Shown here piece after piece: positions 10,638-19,794 of a DNA stretch of 64,000 nucleotides. Origin of the DNA: Desulfogranum mediterraneum DSM 13871 (lineage in GTDB: Bacteria > Desulfobacterota > Desulfobulbia > Desulfobulbales > Desulfobulbaceae). The notes beneath the pieces were generated by a model that made no database searches, had not been told where the DNA came from, and was given only the letters and a program-made list of their open reading frames with translations. The stretch lies in the NCBI RefSeq assembly GCF_000429965.1, contig NZ_AUCW01000022.1, forward strand, positions 43,842-107,841, written 5' to 3'. Each line of letters starts with the position of its first letter. Position 1 is the stretch's first letter. The translations under genes were made by a program, and so were the position numbers.

Positions 10638-11948
10638 TCAGGCGGAGCAGAGATAGCGTTGAATGGACTCGGCAATGGTGTTGAAGATAGCCCTGAACCG
10701 CTTTTCATCCTTTTCCAGGAGGGTAATACGGAAGCCATGAAGTTCGGTGGCAAAGGAAGAGAGCGGCACCACACAGATCCCGGTGGCGGCCAGCAGGTAG
10801 TAGACAAAACGCTTGTCCGGCTCCACCTCCGGACCGTCAACCAGCTCCTCGACAATGGCCCGGACCCGGTCATCTCTTATCTCCAGGGTCTGCCTGTGGT
10901 TGAGCAGCCCCTCTTCAAAGGCAGCGCTCATGTAAAAGGCCCCATTGGCACGGTTCACCAGCATTCCCTTCACATTCTTGAGGGTGTCGTAGGCAATGTT
11001 GGAGTAGCGCTCGTAACGCTCCACCCTCTGGCGAAGATACTCGGGGTAGAGCGGATGCTGCTTGATCCTGGGAAAGACCATCTGCGGCAGGGTGGTGGAA
11101 CAGACCTCAAGCATCTTGGCATTGACGATGGATTGGACATAGCACTCAAACATGGGATCCCGATGGCCGTTGTAGACCTCGATCCAGCCGCAGCGGGCGC
11201 CGGGCCAGGGCATCTCCTTGGAGATGCCGCGCATGCAGAGGGCAGGCACCTTGTCGCCGATAACCGTACACAGGGGGACCGAGGTGGTGCCGTTGTAGGT
11301 CATATTCTGGTAGATCTCATCGCAGATCAGAAAGAGGTCATTCTTCTCACAGATATCAACGATGGCCCTGAGTACATCGGCGGGATAGACGGCTCCGGTG
11401 GGGTTGTCGGGATTGATGACCAGGATCCCGGCCACTGCCGGATTATACTTGATATGGTTCTCGATATCCTCCAGATCCGGATACCAGAGGTGATTGGGAT
11501 CCAGAATATAGGTGACCGGCTCGGCCCCGGCATGGGCAGCCTCTGCAGAGGAGTGGGTGGTATAACTGGGGGTGGGCACCACCACCCGGGCGGTACGCTT
11601 CAAAAAGCCAAAGACCTTGGAGATGGCATCACCCAGTCCGTTGAAAAAGATCACATCCTCGGCATCGATCTGGGCCCCGCCCAGGCGGTTGGTCTCTGCG
11701 GCTATATATTCCCGGGTAGCCACCACCCCCTTGGTAGGGCTGTAGGCATAGGCTCCATCCTCCTGGACCACTTCGGCGACGATATCCTTCATCCATTGCG
11801 GTACCTCTTCCCCCTTGGCCACAGGATCACCGATGTTCTCCCAGTTCACCGGAACCCCCATCTTCTGGAGGCGTTCACCCACCATGACGATGTTCCTGAT
11901 TTCATAGTTGAGCTCACCGGCTCCGATATGAAGAATATTGGTACGCAT
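10638..11948 (-). CDS. Pyridoxal-phosphate aminotransferase, class I/II
   Basis: A fold-type I PLP enzyme of 436 residues. Visible motifs are YSPTKGVVATREYIA near the N-terminus, VVPTPSYTTHSSAE, the INPDNPTGAVYP loop, the PLP-contacting Asp in LICDEIYQNMTYNG, and the Schiff-base lysine within GISKEMPWPGARCGW. The conserved Arg for the substrate carboxylate is in GFRITLLE near the C-terminus. The substrate is not evident; alanine- or aspartate-type transamination would fit. A MITE-like repeat begins 35 bases upstream of the ATG and probably supplies part of its 5' region. No operon partner is adjacent. Confidence 0.85.
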   Translation of the reverse strand: MRTNILHIGAGELNYEIRNIVMVGERLQKMGVPVNWENIGDPVAKGEEVPQWMKDIVAEVVQEDGAYAYSPTKGVVATREYIAAETNRLGGAQIDAEDVIFFNGLGDAISKVFGFLKRTARVVVPTPSYTTHSSAEAAHAGAEPVTYILDPNHLWYPDLEDIENHIKYNPAVAGILVINPDNPTGAVYPADVLRAIVDICEKNDLFLICDEIYQNMTYNGTTSVPLCTVIGDKVPALCMRGISKEMPWPGARCGWIEVYNGHRDPMFECYVQSIVNAKMLEVCSTTLPQMVFPRIKQHPLYPEYLRQRVERYERYSNIAYDTLKNVKGMLVNRANGAFYMSAAFEEGLLNHRQTLEIRDDRVRAIVEELVDGPEVEPDKRFVYYLLAATGICVVPLSSFATELHGFRITLLEKDEKRFRAIFNTIAESIQRYLCSA

Positions 11949-11982
11949 AACACCTCAAGATTTCAGTATTCAAAGAAATTAA

Positions 11983-12124
11983 GGGTACGTTGAAAAATAA
12001 GATTTTCCGACCAGGATCAAGGCGTGGGGAAGATTTTACCGCAGGCCTACAACGGATATTCCGAGGTTACAATGTTCATCATAACGCGGGGATTGGCAGG
12101 AAAAGCAACTTTTCAAGGTAGCCG
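11983..12124 (+). mobile_element. MITE-like element, copy 1 (142 bp)
   Basis: A non-coding element bounded by imperfect terminal inverted repeats. The left end reads GGGTACGTTGAAAA and the right end, reversed, CGGCTACCTTGAAAA. It is flanked by a 3-base direct repeat TAA (11980-11982 and 12125-12127). The body is clearly related to copies at 19361-19499 and 36649-36789. The left end lies 35 bases from the start codon of the aminotransferase gene on the minus strand. Confidence 0.75.
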
Positions 12125-12396
12125 TAAGCTTTCCCGAGAAGGACCCGAGAAGAGCCGGTGGGGTGGCGACATGTCAGCAGGGCTCTTACCACAGAGCGCC
12201 CAAGCCGTCAATATTTCATGATTAGGATGGGTCGTTCCCCGGCCGGAGAGCTCAGCTTAAATCCCCCCCTTTGACCCATGGACCGGAGATGCCCGGAGAT
12301 CGGATCCCTGCCGACTCGCCAGCGGCTGCTCTCCATCGCCCAGGCAAGCCAATCATCCGGAAATCTGGACCAGCGCTCTTATCCGGGAATTCCGGA

Positions 12397-12425
12397 TTGA
12401 CCGACACCGCTAAAGCCACTATCCT
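12397..12425 (+). promoter_or_regulatory. Candidate sigma-70 promoter for the hydrolase-remnant/kinase operon
   Basis: TTGACC (12397-12402), a 17-base spacer and TATCCT (12420-12425) lie about 90 bases before the ATG at 12517. The position and spacing fit a promoter for the overlapping pair that follows. The rest of the gap 12128-12396 shows nothing I can identify. Confidence 0.5.
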
Positions 12426-12516
12426 GTAAGGCGAAAAGAGGAACAGCCCCCTGGCCCTCAAGGGCCTCCAGGTCCTCTAGGGCCTGCTGACTGCACCCGC
12501 TCCTGGCGACAACACC

Positions 12517-12882
12517 ATGACCAGCCCGATGACCCCACACACCTTAGCCAACTGCACCATAGCCAACTGTACCATAGGTGAACACCGACTGGCCTATCTT
12601 CGCCAGGGAGCAGGCAGAAGAGGGCTGCTCCACTTTGCTGCAGGGCTGGACAACCGACACCTCCTGGAAATCCGGGAAGAGCTGGATCGACTCCAACTCC
12701 CTGTCCTGATCATCAGGGGGGAGGCTGCCCCCTACCTGAGCCCTGCCATTTCCCGGCAACTGGCAGAGCAGCTCCCCCAGGCCGACCTCATCTCCAGCCG
12801 CTCTGCAGGCCACTCTATCCGGGAGGATGAGCCGGAACTGCTCGCCTCGGCCATGCTTGACTTTTTTCAGACCAGATCATGA
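12517..12882 (+). pseudogene. Alpha/beta-hydrolase remnant (internally deleted)
   Basis: A 121-residue open frame that reads like the two ends of an alpha/beta hydrolase joined together. The N-terminal EHRLAYLRQGAG resembles the usual first strand before the oxyanion HG motif. From about residue 65, LPVLIIRGEAAPYLSPAIS and DLISSRSAGHSIREDEPEL match the C-terminal segment that carries the acid and the catalytic His. The central part, with the nucleophile elbow G-x-S-x-G, is absent and the protein is less than half the usual length. It cannot be a normal hydrolase. The frame is still open and overlaps the downstream kinase start by ATGA, so it may persist as a translational leader. Confidence 0.6.
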
Positions 12883-15056
12883 GCACCCCCACCAGGCCAG
12901 ACATTGAGCTGCTCCAGCAAAAACTCCGCCTCCTTGAAGCGGAGAACGCCATGCTGACGGAGCGAGCCGAAGAGACGCTCCTCCTCGGCCAGATCTCCAA
13001 GATCACCCAGGGAAACGACCAGGTCACGGAACTCCTGGAAAAGGTCCTTGAGCGGATCTCCATCCTCAAGTCCATCCCTGCGCTCTGCTGCGGCCAGCTG
13101 AGCGGCAACCGGCTGGAGCCCCTCTGCAGCTATGCCCGTTTTTCCGAGCAAAGCCTTCCCGGCAGCCCCATCACCATCAAAGCAGAGCTCCTCAGGGAGC
13201 TGAAACAGGGGCCAGTGCTTACCCGGATCCAGGACAGGATCAGCTGCAGCTTTCCCCCGGAGCTCTTTGTCCCCTCCAGGGCCGCGCTGCTCCCGTTTAC
13301 GACCCAGAGCCAGCCAAAAGGCATCTTTCTCCTCTTTGCAGACGCACCGGCGGTCGACCGGCTCTGCTCCAGCCTGATGGTGGTAGAGCAGGTCGTGGAG
13401 ATGGTTGCAGCCAAAATGGACAACCTCTACCTGCTCAAGGCCCTGACCCGGGCCAACAAAAACCTGGAACTGCGGGTTGCCCGCAGGACTGGCAAGCTGA
13501 GCCGGGCCAACACCACCCTGGCCCATGAGATAGCCGTGCGCAGACATTCCGAACAGGCCCTCCATGAGTCCCACCAGACCCTGGTGACGGTGCTCAACAG
13601 CATAGACGCCACCATCTACGTGGCAGACCTTAAGACCCATCGCATCCTTTTTATGAACAAGGCCATGCTCGATGCCTTTGGCCAGGACCTTACCGGCAAG
13701 ACCTGCTACAGACACTTCCGCGGCAAATCATCGCCCTGCAGGCGATGTACCGGCCTGGAGAGCTGCAGCGACGGCCAAGCCCCTGGCGAGGTCCGGGTCT
13801 GGCAGGAGAAGAACCCCCTCACCGGCAGGTGGTATATCAATCAGGATCGGGCCATCAGCTGGACCGACGGCCGCCTGGTGCGTCTCCACATTGCCACCGA
13901 CATCACCAAGGTCAAGGAGATCGAACACCAACTGCTCCAGTTCCAGAAACTGGAGGCCGTGGGTACCCTGGCAGGGGGCGTTGCCCATGACTTCAACAAC
14001 CTGCTGATGGTGATCCAGGGCAGGATCTCGCTCATGGCCTGCGACCAGCCCCCGGACCACCCCCATGGCGAGCATCTTGCGGCGATTGAAGACCACATTC
14101 GCAGTGCCACCGCCCTCACCAACCAGTTGCTCGGCTTTGCCAAGGGCGGCCAGTATGAGCCGAGCCCCCTGGCCATCAACGAGCTCGTTGCCAGCAGCGC
14201 CACCCTGTTCGGCAGGACCAAAAAACAGATCCGCCTCTCCGCCAAACTGACCCCGAATCGGGCTGTCGTTATCGCAGACAAGCGACAACTGGAACAGGTC
14301 CTCCTGAACCTCTATATCAACGCCTGGCAGGCCATGCCTGACGGAGGGGAGTTGCAGCTGACAACGGAACGGGTCTCCCTGGACCAGACCTTTTGTCGGC
14401 CGCATCAGGTCGCCCCGGGGGAGTATGTTCGCATCTCGGTACGAGACACAGGCACAGGGATGAAGGAGGAGGTCCGGCAGCGAATCTTTGACCCCTTTTT
14501 CACCACCAAGGAGAAGGGCCACGGCACTGGCCTGGGCCTGGCCTCCACCTACGGCATCATCAAGAACCATGAAGGCATCATCACCGTCTCCTCCGAGCTC
14601 GGCCGGGGAAGCACCTTCACCATCTACCTGCCGACAGCTTCCCGGGAACCGGCAGCAGCCAACCCGCTGCCACCCAGGCCACGTCCCGGCTCCGGGACCG
14701 TGCTGGTGGTGGATGACGAGCCGCTCATTGCCGCCATGGGCAAGACGCTCCTGGAAAAACTCGGCTACACCGGCCTGGTTGCCCACAGCGGTGAACAGGC
14801 CCTGGAACTCCTCAAGGAGGAAAACAGCAGGGTAAAGCTGATCATCCTGGACCTGATCATGCCCGGGATGGACGGCACCGCCACCTTTGACCGCATCAGG
14901 ACCATTCAGGCGGATCTGCCGGTGATCCTTGCCAGCGGTTACGCCGCCAACGACCAGGTCCGTGAGATCCTGGGCCTAGGCTGCACGGCTTTTCTCCAGA
15001 AGCCCTTTACCCTGAGCGCGCTCTCGGCCAAACTCCGGGAGGTACTGGCCCCGTAA
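12879..15056 (+). CDS. Hybrid sensor histidine kinase (GAF-PAS-HisKA-HATPase-REC)
   Basis: A 725-residue cytoplasmic hybrid kinase with no membrane segment. Order: coiled coil about 8-35, GAF-like region about 36-185, coiled coil about 190-230, PAS about 233-350 with a Cys cluster ([15 protein letters not shown] then a further Cys). Next come HisKA with the phospho-acceptor His370 in [12 protein letters not shown], a HATPase domain ([30 protein letters not shown]) and a C-terminal receiver with phosphorylatable Asp658 in [12 protein letters not shown]. The ATG overlaps the preceding stop (ATGA), so the two genes are translationally coupled. The Cys-rich PAS suggests a metal, Fe-S or redox input. 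The partner regulator is unknown. Confidence 0.9.
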   Translation: MSTPTRPDIELLQQKLRLLEAENAMLTERAEETLLLGQISKITQGNDQVTELLEKVLERISILKSIPALCCGQLSGNRLEPLCSYARFSEQSLPGSPITIKAELLRELKQGPVLTRIQDRISCSFPPELFVPSRAALLPFTTQSQPKGIFLLFADAPAVDRLCSSLMVVEQVVEMVAAKMDNLYLLKALTRANKNLELRVARRTGKLSRANTTLAHEIAVRRHSEQALHESHQTLVTVLNSIDATIYVADLKTHRILFMNKAMLDAFGQDLTGKTCYRHFRGKSSPCRRCTGLESCSDGQAPGEVRVWQEKNPLTGRWYINQDRAISWTDGRLVRLHIATDITKVKEIEHQLLQFQKLEAVGTLAGGVAHDFNNLLMVIQGRISLMACDQPPDHPHGEHLAAIEDHIRSATALTNQLLGFAKGGQYEPSPLAINELVASSATLFGRTKKQIRLSAKLTPNRAVVIADKRQLEQVLLNLYINAWQAMPDGGELQLTTERVSLDQTFCRPHQVAPGEYVRISVRDTGTGMKEEVRQRIFDPFFTTKEKGHGTGLGLASTYGIIKNHEGIITVSSELGRGSTFTIYLPTASREPAAANPLPPRPRPGSGTVLVVDDEPLIAAMGKTLLEKLGYTGLVAHSGEQALELLKEENSRVKLIILDLIMPGMDGTATFDRIRTIQADLPVILASGYAANDQVREILGLGCTAFLQKPFTLSALSAKLREVLAP

Positions 15057-15068
15057 GCGCCGCCTCCT

Positions 15069-17780
15069 TCAGCTGCCCTTTGCCGACCCGACCCCATAGC
15101 CATCCTGGCTGGCCAGCAACTCGAGCACACCGGCCCGATCCCGGGGCGGTGCAAGCAGATCACCCATGACCTGATCACAACCATGTTGGCGGAGAAAATC
15201 CAACTGGCTGCCCTGCTCTACCCCCTGCCCCACCAGTTCCAGCCTGAGTTGCCGGCCCAGGCCCACCAGCAGGTCGATCAGGCAGGAGCCATCACCCCCC
15301 TTTCTCCCCTGGTCCGGCAGGCCGCGCTCCAGGATCAATCGCTGCAGAGGCAGCCCCTGCAGCCGGGCCAGGGAGAGGGCCTCTCCCCCCAGGTCGGCAA
15401 CGGCAAACCTGAGCCCCAGGGGTTCGAGAAAGGCGAGATGCTGCTCAGCACGGCGATCCTCGCCCGCCAGGATGGCTGGAGGCAGGACAAGCTCGATCCG
15501 GTTCCCGGGCAGGTTCCGCCGCTGTAACTCCGCAGCCACACCCTGGACAAACTCCTGGCTGCGCAGCTGTTCTTCCCCTACCCGGAGGAGTACGGGAAGA
15601 TGCCAGGCTCCACGGCTCTGCCAGAACTCAAGGTCGGCACAGACCTCCCCCAGGACCCGGAGGCCTATCTCGACCGAATTGTCCTCCCCCTGTTCACCCT
15701 GGTACCGCTGCAGGACAGCCACCTCTCCCTGGCTCGGATGCTGCCAGGAGACCCTGGCGTCCAGGCCGGCCAGGCTGTCATCCTCCAGCTTGTAGATCGC
15801 TTGATAGCGCACCGCCAGGCGGTCGAGCTGAAGGCCCAGCTCCGAGTCCACTGCCTGCAGATAACGCCTTTGGCCAAGGGGCGCTGTCTGGCGATTATAA
15901 AAACGGTAACAGTTCCTGCCCAGTTCCTTGGCCTCATACAGGGCCATATCCGCACACTTCACCACCCCCTCAACATCCGCCGAATCATCGGGGTAGAGGG
16001 CAATGCCGACACTGGTGGAGATCATGATCTGATGCCCCTGCACCACCACGGGCTGCTCCATGGAGGCTATGATCTTGTGCGCCACCATGGCCACGTCCTC
16101 TTTAGAGGCAATCTCATCCAGGATAAAGACAAACTCATCACCTCCCAGGCGGCCCACCGTATCCGACTGCCGACACTGCTGTTGCAGTCGCGTGGCCACC
16201 TCCACCAGCAGGGCATCCCCCACGTCGTGGCCCAGGGTATCATTCACCTGCTTGAAGCGGTCAAGATCCAGATACATGATCGCCACACTCTTCTTGATCC
16301 GATCCCCCTTGATGATCGCCTGGTTGAGCCGGTCCTTGACCAGCAACCGGTTGGGCAAACCGGTCAGGGTATCATGGTGGGCCAGACGATAGAGCTTGGA
16401 CTGACTGTCACGCAACTCCTTTTCTATCCGCAAACGGTCGGTGATATCGCGGCCGATCTCGATGATTCCGTAGAGCCGGCCATCACCATCGTAGAGGGGA
16501 GAGACATCGATCTCAAAGGTATTGTTGATCCTGTTGCCGTGATAGGGATTATGGATCAACTGTTGCTGCTGGGACTCGCGCTGCACCTCCCTGACCGGAC
16601 AGGGATAACGGCCGTCGTTACAGGGCTGGGTCTCCTTACAGAAGAGCTGATAGCACTTCTTCTCCTGAATCAGCCCCGCCGAATGATCCCCCTCGATCAA
16701 GCCGGCTGCAGTCCGGTTGATCAGGAGGATGGTATAGTTCAGGTCAATGACCATCACCGGATCGCCGGCGCTGTCAATCACGGTCTGGAGGAAGTTACGC
16801 TCATGGTCCACCGCTTGGTGGAGCTGCTGCTGGATGGCTGCCAGGGTCTGTTCCCGCTGCTTCTGGAGGGAGATATTCTGATGGGTACCGGTCATCCGTA
16901 CGGGCATGCCGTTTTGATCCCGCTCCACCACCTTACCCCGGTCCAGGTACCACACCCACTGGTCATGTTCCCCCTTGACCCGGTATTCGATCTGGTATTC
17001 CTGATTTTTACCGGCAAGGTGATCGTTGAGTACCGCCAGCACCCGCTCCTTATCATCGGGGTGAATGAAGCGCTGGATCGCACCGGGGCTGCTATCGCCC
17101 TTACGGTAATCCAGATACTCTTTCTGATTGGGGCTGGTATACATGGTGCCGGTCTGGATGTTCCAGTCCCAGAGACCGGCCTGGGAGGCAAACAGGGCCA
17201 ACTCGTAGCGCTCTTCAACCAGACAGAGCTCCTCTTCACGGCGCTGGGCCTCTTCAAGGGCAGAGAGACGGCCCAGGGCCAGGGAAATCGCGCTGCCGAT
17301 CTCCGTAAACAACTGCAGCACTGCGGGGCCAGGCTTCCCCCCCTGACAGCCCTCCTGGCCTGAAACCACCAGAAAACCGGACAGACTCGGCACACAGCTG
17401 ATGGCGGTGCACAGCCCTGCGCAGATCTTTTGGGAATCCGCCTCGCCGGCCAACATACTGCAGCCGCCGCAGAGCTCCGGATCACAGGGCATGACCGGGG
17501 GCCTTTCGAGCTCCAGGATCTCCTGGCCGCAGCGGGGCAACACTCCGGCTCGCAGCTCGGCCATGACCTGAGGCAGCCGATCCGCCAGGCCGGTCTCAGC
17601 GGTAATCATCCCACCCATGGCCTGATCCTGGAGCACGATCAGTGCCGAGCGAAAGAGCTGTTCCCCTACCAGGCGATCACAGATCCCCTGGAGCATGTTG
17701 GCCAGGTCCCGCTCACTGAGGAGAAATCGATACAGCTGATTGACAGCCTTGAGCAGGTCCTCTGTTATATCATCCGCCAT
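15069..17780 (-). CDS. PAS-GGDEF protein with degenerate EAL domain
   Basis: A roughly 900-residue c-di-GMP signalling protein. The N-terminal third is a GAF-like sensor with several cysteines (PCDPELCGGCSML, KICAGLCTAISC). Two PAS domains follow; the second has a Cys-rich insert (KKCYQLFCKETQPC). The GGDEF domain near residues 450-610 keeps an intact active site RLGGDEFVFIL, so diguanylate cyclase activity is likely. The C-terminal EAL-like domain has lost its signature residues: LDARVSW replaces EALVRW, ADLGGEALSL replaces DDFGTGYSSL, and GQGVEQ replaces AEGVE. It cannot be a phosphodiesterase. I prefer the ATG at 17778-17780, which has GTGAGG in front, over the ATG five codons earlier. Confidence 0.88.
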   Translation of the reverse strand: MADDITEDLLKAVNQLYRFLLSERDLANMLQGICDRLVGEQLFRSALIVLQDQAMGGMITAETGLADRLPQVMAELRAGVLPRCGQEILELERPPVMPCDPELCGGCSMLAGEADSQKICAGLCTAISCVPSLSGFLVVSGQEGCQGGKPGPAVLQLFTEIGSAISLALGRLSALEEAQRREEELCLVEERYELALFASQAGLWDWNIQTGTMYTSPNQKEYLDYRKGDSSPGAIQRFIHPDDKERVLAVLNDHLAGKNQEYQIEYRVKGEHDQWVWYLDRGKVVERDQNGMPVRMTGTHQNISLQKQREQTLAAIQQQLHQAVDHERNFLQTVIDSAGDPVMVIDLNYTILLINRTAAGLIEGDHSAGLIQEKKCYQLFCKETQPCNDGRYPCPVREVQRESQQQQLIHNPYHGNRINNTFEIDVSPLYDGDGRLYGIIEIGRDITDRLRIEKELRDSQSKLYRLAHHDTLTGLPNRLLVKDRLNQAIIKGDRIKKSVAIMYLDLDRFKQVNDTLGHDVGDALLVEVATRLQQQCRQSDTVGRLGGDEFVFILDEIASKEDVAMVAHKIIASMEQPVVVQGHQIMISTSVGIALYPDDSADVEGVVKCADMALYEAKELGRNCYRFYNRQTAPLGQRRYLQAVDSELGLQLDRLAVRYQAIYKLEDDSLAGLDARVSWQHPSQGEVAVLQRYQGEQGEDNSVEIGLRVLGEVCADLEFWQSRGAWHLPVLLRVGEEQLRSQEFVQGVAAELQRRNLPGNRIELVLPPAILAGEDRRAEQHLAFLEPLGLRFAVADLGGEALSLARLQGLPLQRLILERGLPDQGRKGGDGSCLIDLLVGLGRQLRLELVGQGVEQGSQLDFLRQHGCDQVMGDLLAPPRDRAGVLELLASQDGYGVGSAKGS

Positions 17781-17991
17781 CCTTGGCCTCACCATGCCGT
17801 CTAGCGGCAGATTCTGCTGTAATTATCGCTCACCTGCTCTATATCCCCTGTCCACCCTTGACTGCAGGCCACCCCTCTGGACAGCACACTCCCCGGAACC
17901 GGGGCCGGAAGCAGATAAGCTGCCAACGAGCGGGATCTCTTGCCCAGCCCCTGTCAGCACGAGACACTCTCCTTGAAAAGGCCAGATCGTA

Positions 17992-19350
17992 TCACTGTAT
18001 ATTATAACTCTTCAGCTTATTCAAGAGGGTCTTGCGGGTAATCTGCAAGCGCCGGGCCGCCTCACTGCGGTTACCGCCGGTCTCCTCCAGGGTCTGGAGG
18101 ATGAGCGCCTTTTCAGCCTCCTTAAGGGTGGCGGGCCGTGGTGCCTCCTTGAAGGGGTGCCGGCCGGCCCACTGCTGGATGGTCAGGGGCAGGCCGCTGA
18201 GCTCCAGGTATTCACCGCGCATCAGGATGATCCCCCGTTCAATGGAATTTTCCAGTTCCCGGACATTGCCTCGCCAGGGATAACGCACCAGCACATCCAT
18301 GCACTCCGGAGTAACCCCTCTGACCTGGCGATCATTTTTTTCGGCAAAACGGTGGATAAAAAACTCGGTCAGCAGGGGGATATCACCGTCACGTTCCCGC
18401 AGGGGCGGCACCTCGAGGACCACCACGTTGAGGCGGTAGTAGAGATCTTCCCGAAAGCGCCCTGCAGCCACCTCAGCCTCCAGGTTGCGATTGGTGGCAG
18501 CGATGATCCGGGCATCCACCTGGATCGTCTCCTGCCCCCCGACCCGCTCCAACTCGTGCTCCTGGAGCACCCGGAGCAGTTTGACCTGCATGGCAGGGGT
18601 GGTTTCACCGATCTCATCCAGGAAGAGGGTGCCGCCCTGGGCCTGGACAAAGCGCCCCTCCCTCCTTCGATCGGCACCGGTGAAGGCGCCGCGTTCATGG
18701 CCGAAGAGCTCCGACTCCAGCAGACTCTCTGCCAGGGCTGCGCAGTTGACCTTGACAAAGGGACCTTCTCTGCGCCTGCTGTTGTGATGGAGGGCCGAGG
18801 CCACCAACTCCTTGCCCGTGCCGGACTCCCCGGCAATCAGCACCGTGGCCTCGGTGGGCGCCACCTGGACAATCAGATTCCAGAGGTCCTCCATGGCCTT
18901 GGAGCTGCCGATAATGCGTTCGTTATCGCCAAAGGGGAGGCCATGGTCCATCACCCCCTCTTCCCCCTGGCGGTGGCCCATGGCCAACTCCAGGGTCTGG
19001 CGAAGTTTATCAAAATCCAAGGGTTTGGTCAGGTAATCGTGAGCCCCCTCTTTGATGGCGGCCACGGCAGAGTCCACCGAAGAGAAGGCGGTCATGATAA
19101 TCACCGGGATAGCCGGATTGATGGTGTGAATCCGCTGCAGGGCCTCCATCCCGTCCATGGTGGTCATCCGCACATCCATCAGGATGGCATCAAATGGCCC
19201 CTGTTTCACCGCCCGGACCGCGGTGGTACCGTCATCGGCCTCTTCGCTGTCCCAACCCCATTCGCTCATCAGGGAGCGCAGCATGAAACGATGCACCTGA
19301 TCATCATCAACGATGAGGAGCGTATACGGGCTTGCCTGCTTTGCTATCAT
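17992..19350 (-). CDS. Sigma-54-dependent response regulator (NtrC/ZraR type)
   Basis: A 452-residue two-component activator of sigma-54 promoters. The receiver domain (about 10-125) has LLIVDDDQ and the phospho-acceptor Asp in AILMDVRMTTMDG. The AAA+ domain (about 148-380) has Walker A GESGTGKELVASALH, the intact sigma-54 contact loop GAFTGA and Walker B GGTLFLDEIGE. The C-terminal Fis-type helix-turn-helix is GGNRSEAARRLQITRKTLLN. No simple histidine kinase is adjacent; the nearby kinases are hybrids. A MITE-like repeat begins 11 bases upstream of the ATG, so its promoter must lie in or beyond that element. Confidence 0.93.
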   Translation of the reverse strand: MIAKQASPYTLLIVDDDQVHRFMLRSLMSEWGWDSEEADDGTTAVRAVKQGPFDAILMDVRMTTMDGMEALQRIHTINPAIPVIIMTAFSSVDSAVAAIKEGAHDYLTKPLDFDKLRQTLELAMGHRQGEEGVMDHGLPFGDNERIIGSSKAMEDLWNLIVQVAPTEATVLIAGESGTGKELVASALHHNSRRREGPFVKVNCAALAESLLESELFGHERGAFTGADRRREGRFVQAQGGTLFLDEIGETTPAMQVKLLRVLQEHELERVGGQETIQVDARIIAATNRNLEAEVAAGRFREDLYYRLNVVVLEVPPLRERDGDIPLLTEFFIHRFAEKNDRQVRGVTPECMDVLVRYPWRGNVRELENSIERGIILMRGEYLELSGLPLTIQQWAGRHPFKEAPRPATLKEAEKALILQTLEETGGNRSEAARRLQITRKTLLNKLKSYNIQ

Positions 19351-19360
19351 AGTTATCTGT

Positions 19361-19499
19361 CGGCTACTTAAAACGGTTCAACTTTTCAATCTGGATCAAG
19401 GCATGGGGAAATGTGCACCACGGACATTCACCTTATTTTATAAGGATATTTTTTGTACAAGGTAGAGATTGGCAGAAAAAGCGACTCGTCAAGATAGCC
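19361..19499 (+). mobile_element. MITE-like element, copy 2 (139 bp)
   Basis: Same family and body orientation as the copies at 11983 and 36649: GGATCAAGGCATGGGGAAAT near the left end and GAGATTGGCAGAAAAAGC near the right. Ends are CGGCTAC on the left and GATAGCC on the right, flanked by TGT on both sides (19358-19360 and 19500-19502). It abuts the 5' end of the sigma-54 regulator gene on the minus strand. Confidence 0.65.
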
Positions 19500-19525
19500 T
19501 GTTGTTGTTTTTCACCAACTCGGTA

Positions 19526-19671
19526 GGGTATGCTCCAAGGGGCCTGCGAGTGCCCTCTCACGATCACGGCCTGGGAAAAAAATTACCACAGGCACGCAAC
19601 TGATATTCCAGGGATACTTTTTTCCATCAGAACGCAGAGATTGGCAAAAAAACAATTTTCAAGCTCAGCCG
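19526..19671 (+). mobile_element. Decayed MITE-like copy 3
   Basis: Between GGGTATGCTCC on the left and TTTTCAAGCTCAGCCG on the right, the middle (ATTACCACAGGC, CTGATATTCCAGGGATAC, AACGCAGAGATTGGCAAAAA) aligns with copies 1 and 2. The left third has diverged and no target-site duplication is visible. It lies in the 444-base gap before rlmD, which holds no gene. Confidence 0.5.
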
Positions 19672-19794
19672 TCACCTATCAGCTGTCATCTATCACCTAA
19701 AAGCAACTAAAAGCAACTAAAGTACCTTGTCAGCAGAGGCTGGAGCCTCTGCCTTCAGCCTGGCTATGGTAGCACCAAACCCTGTGAGGACGCA

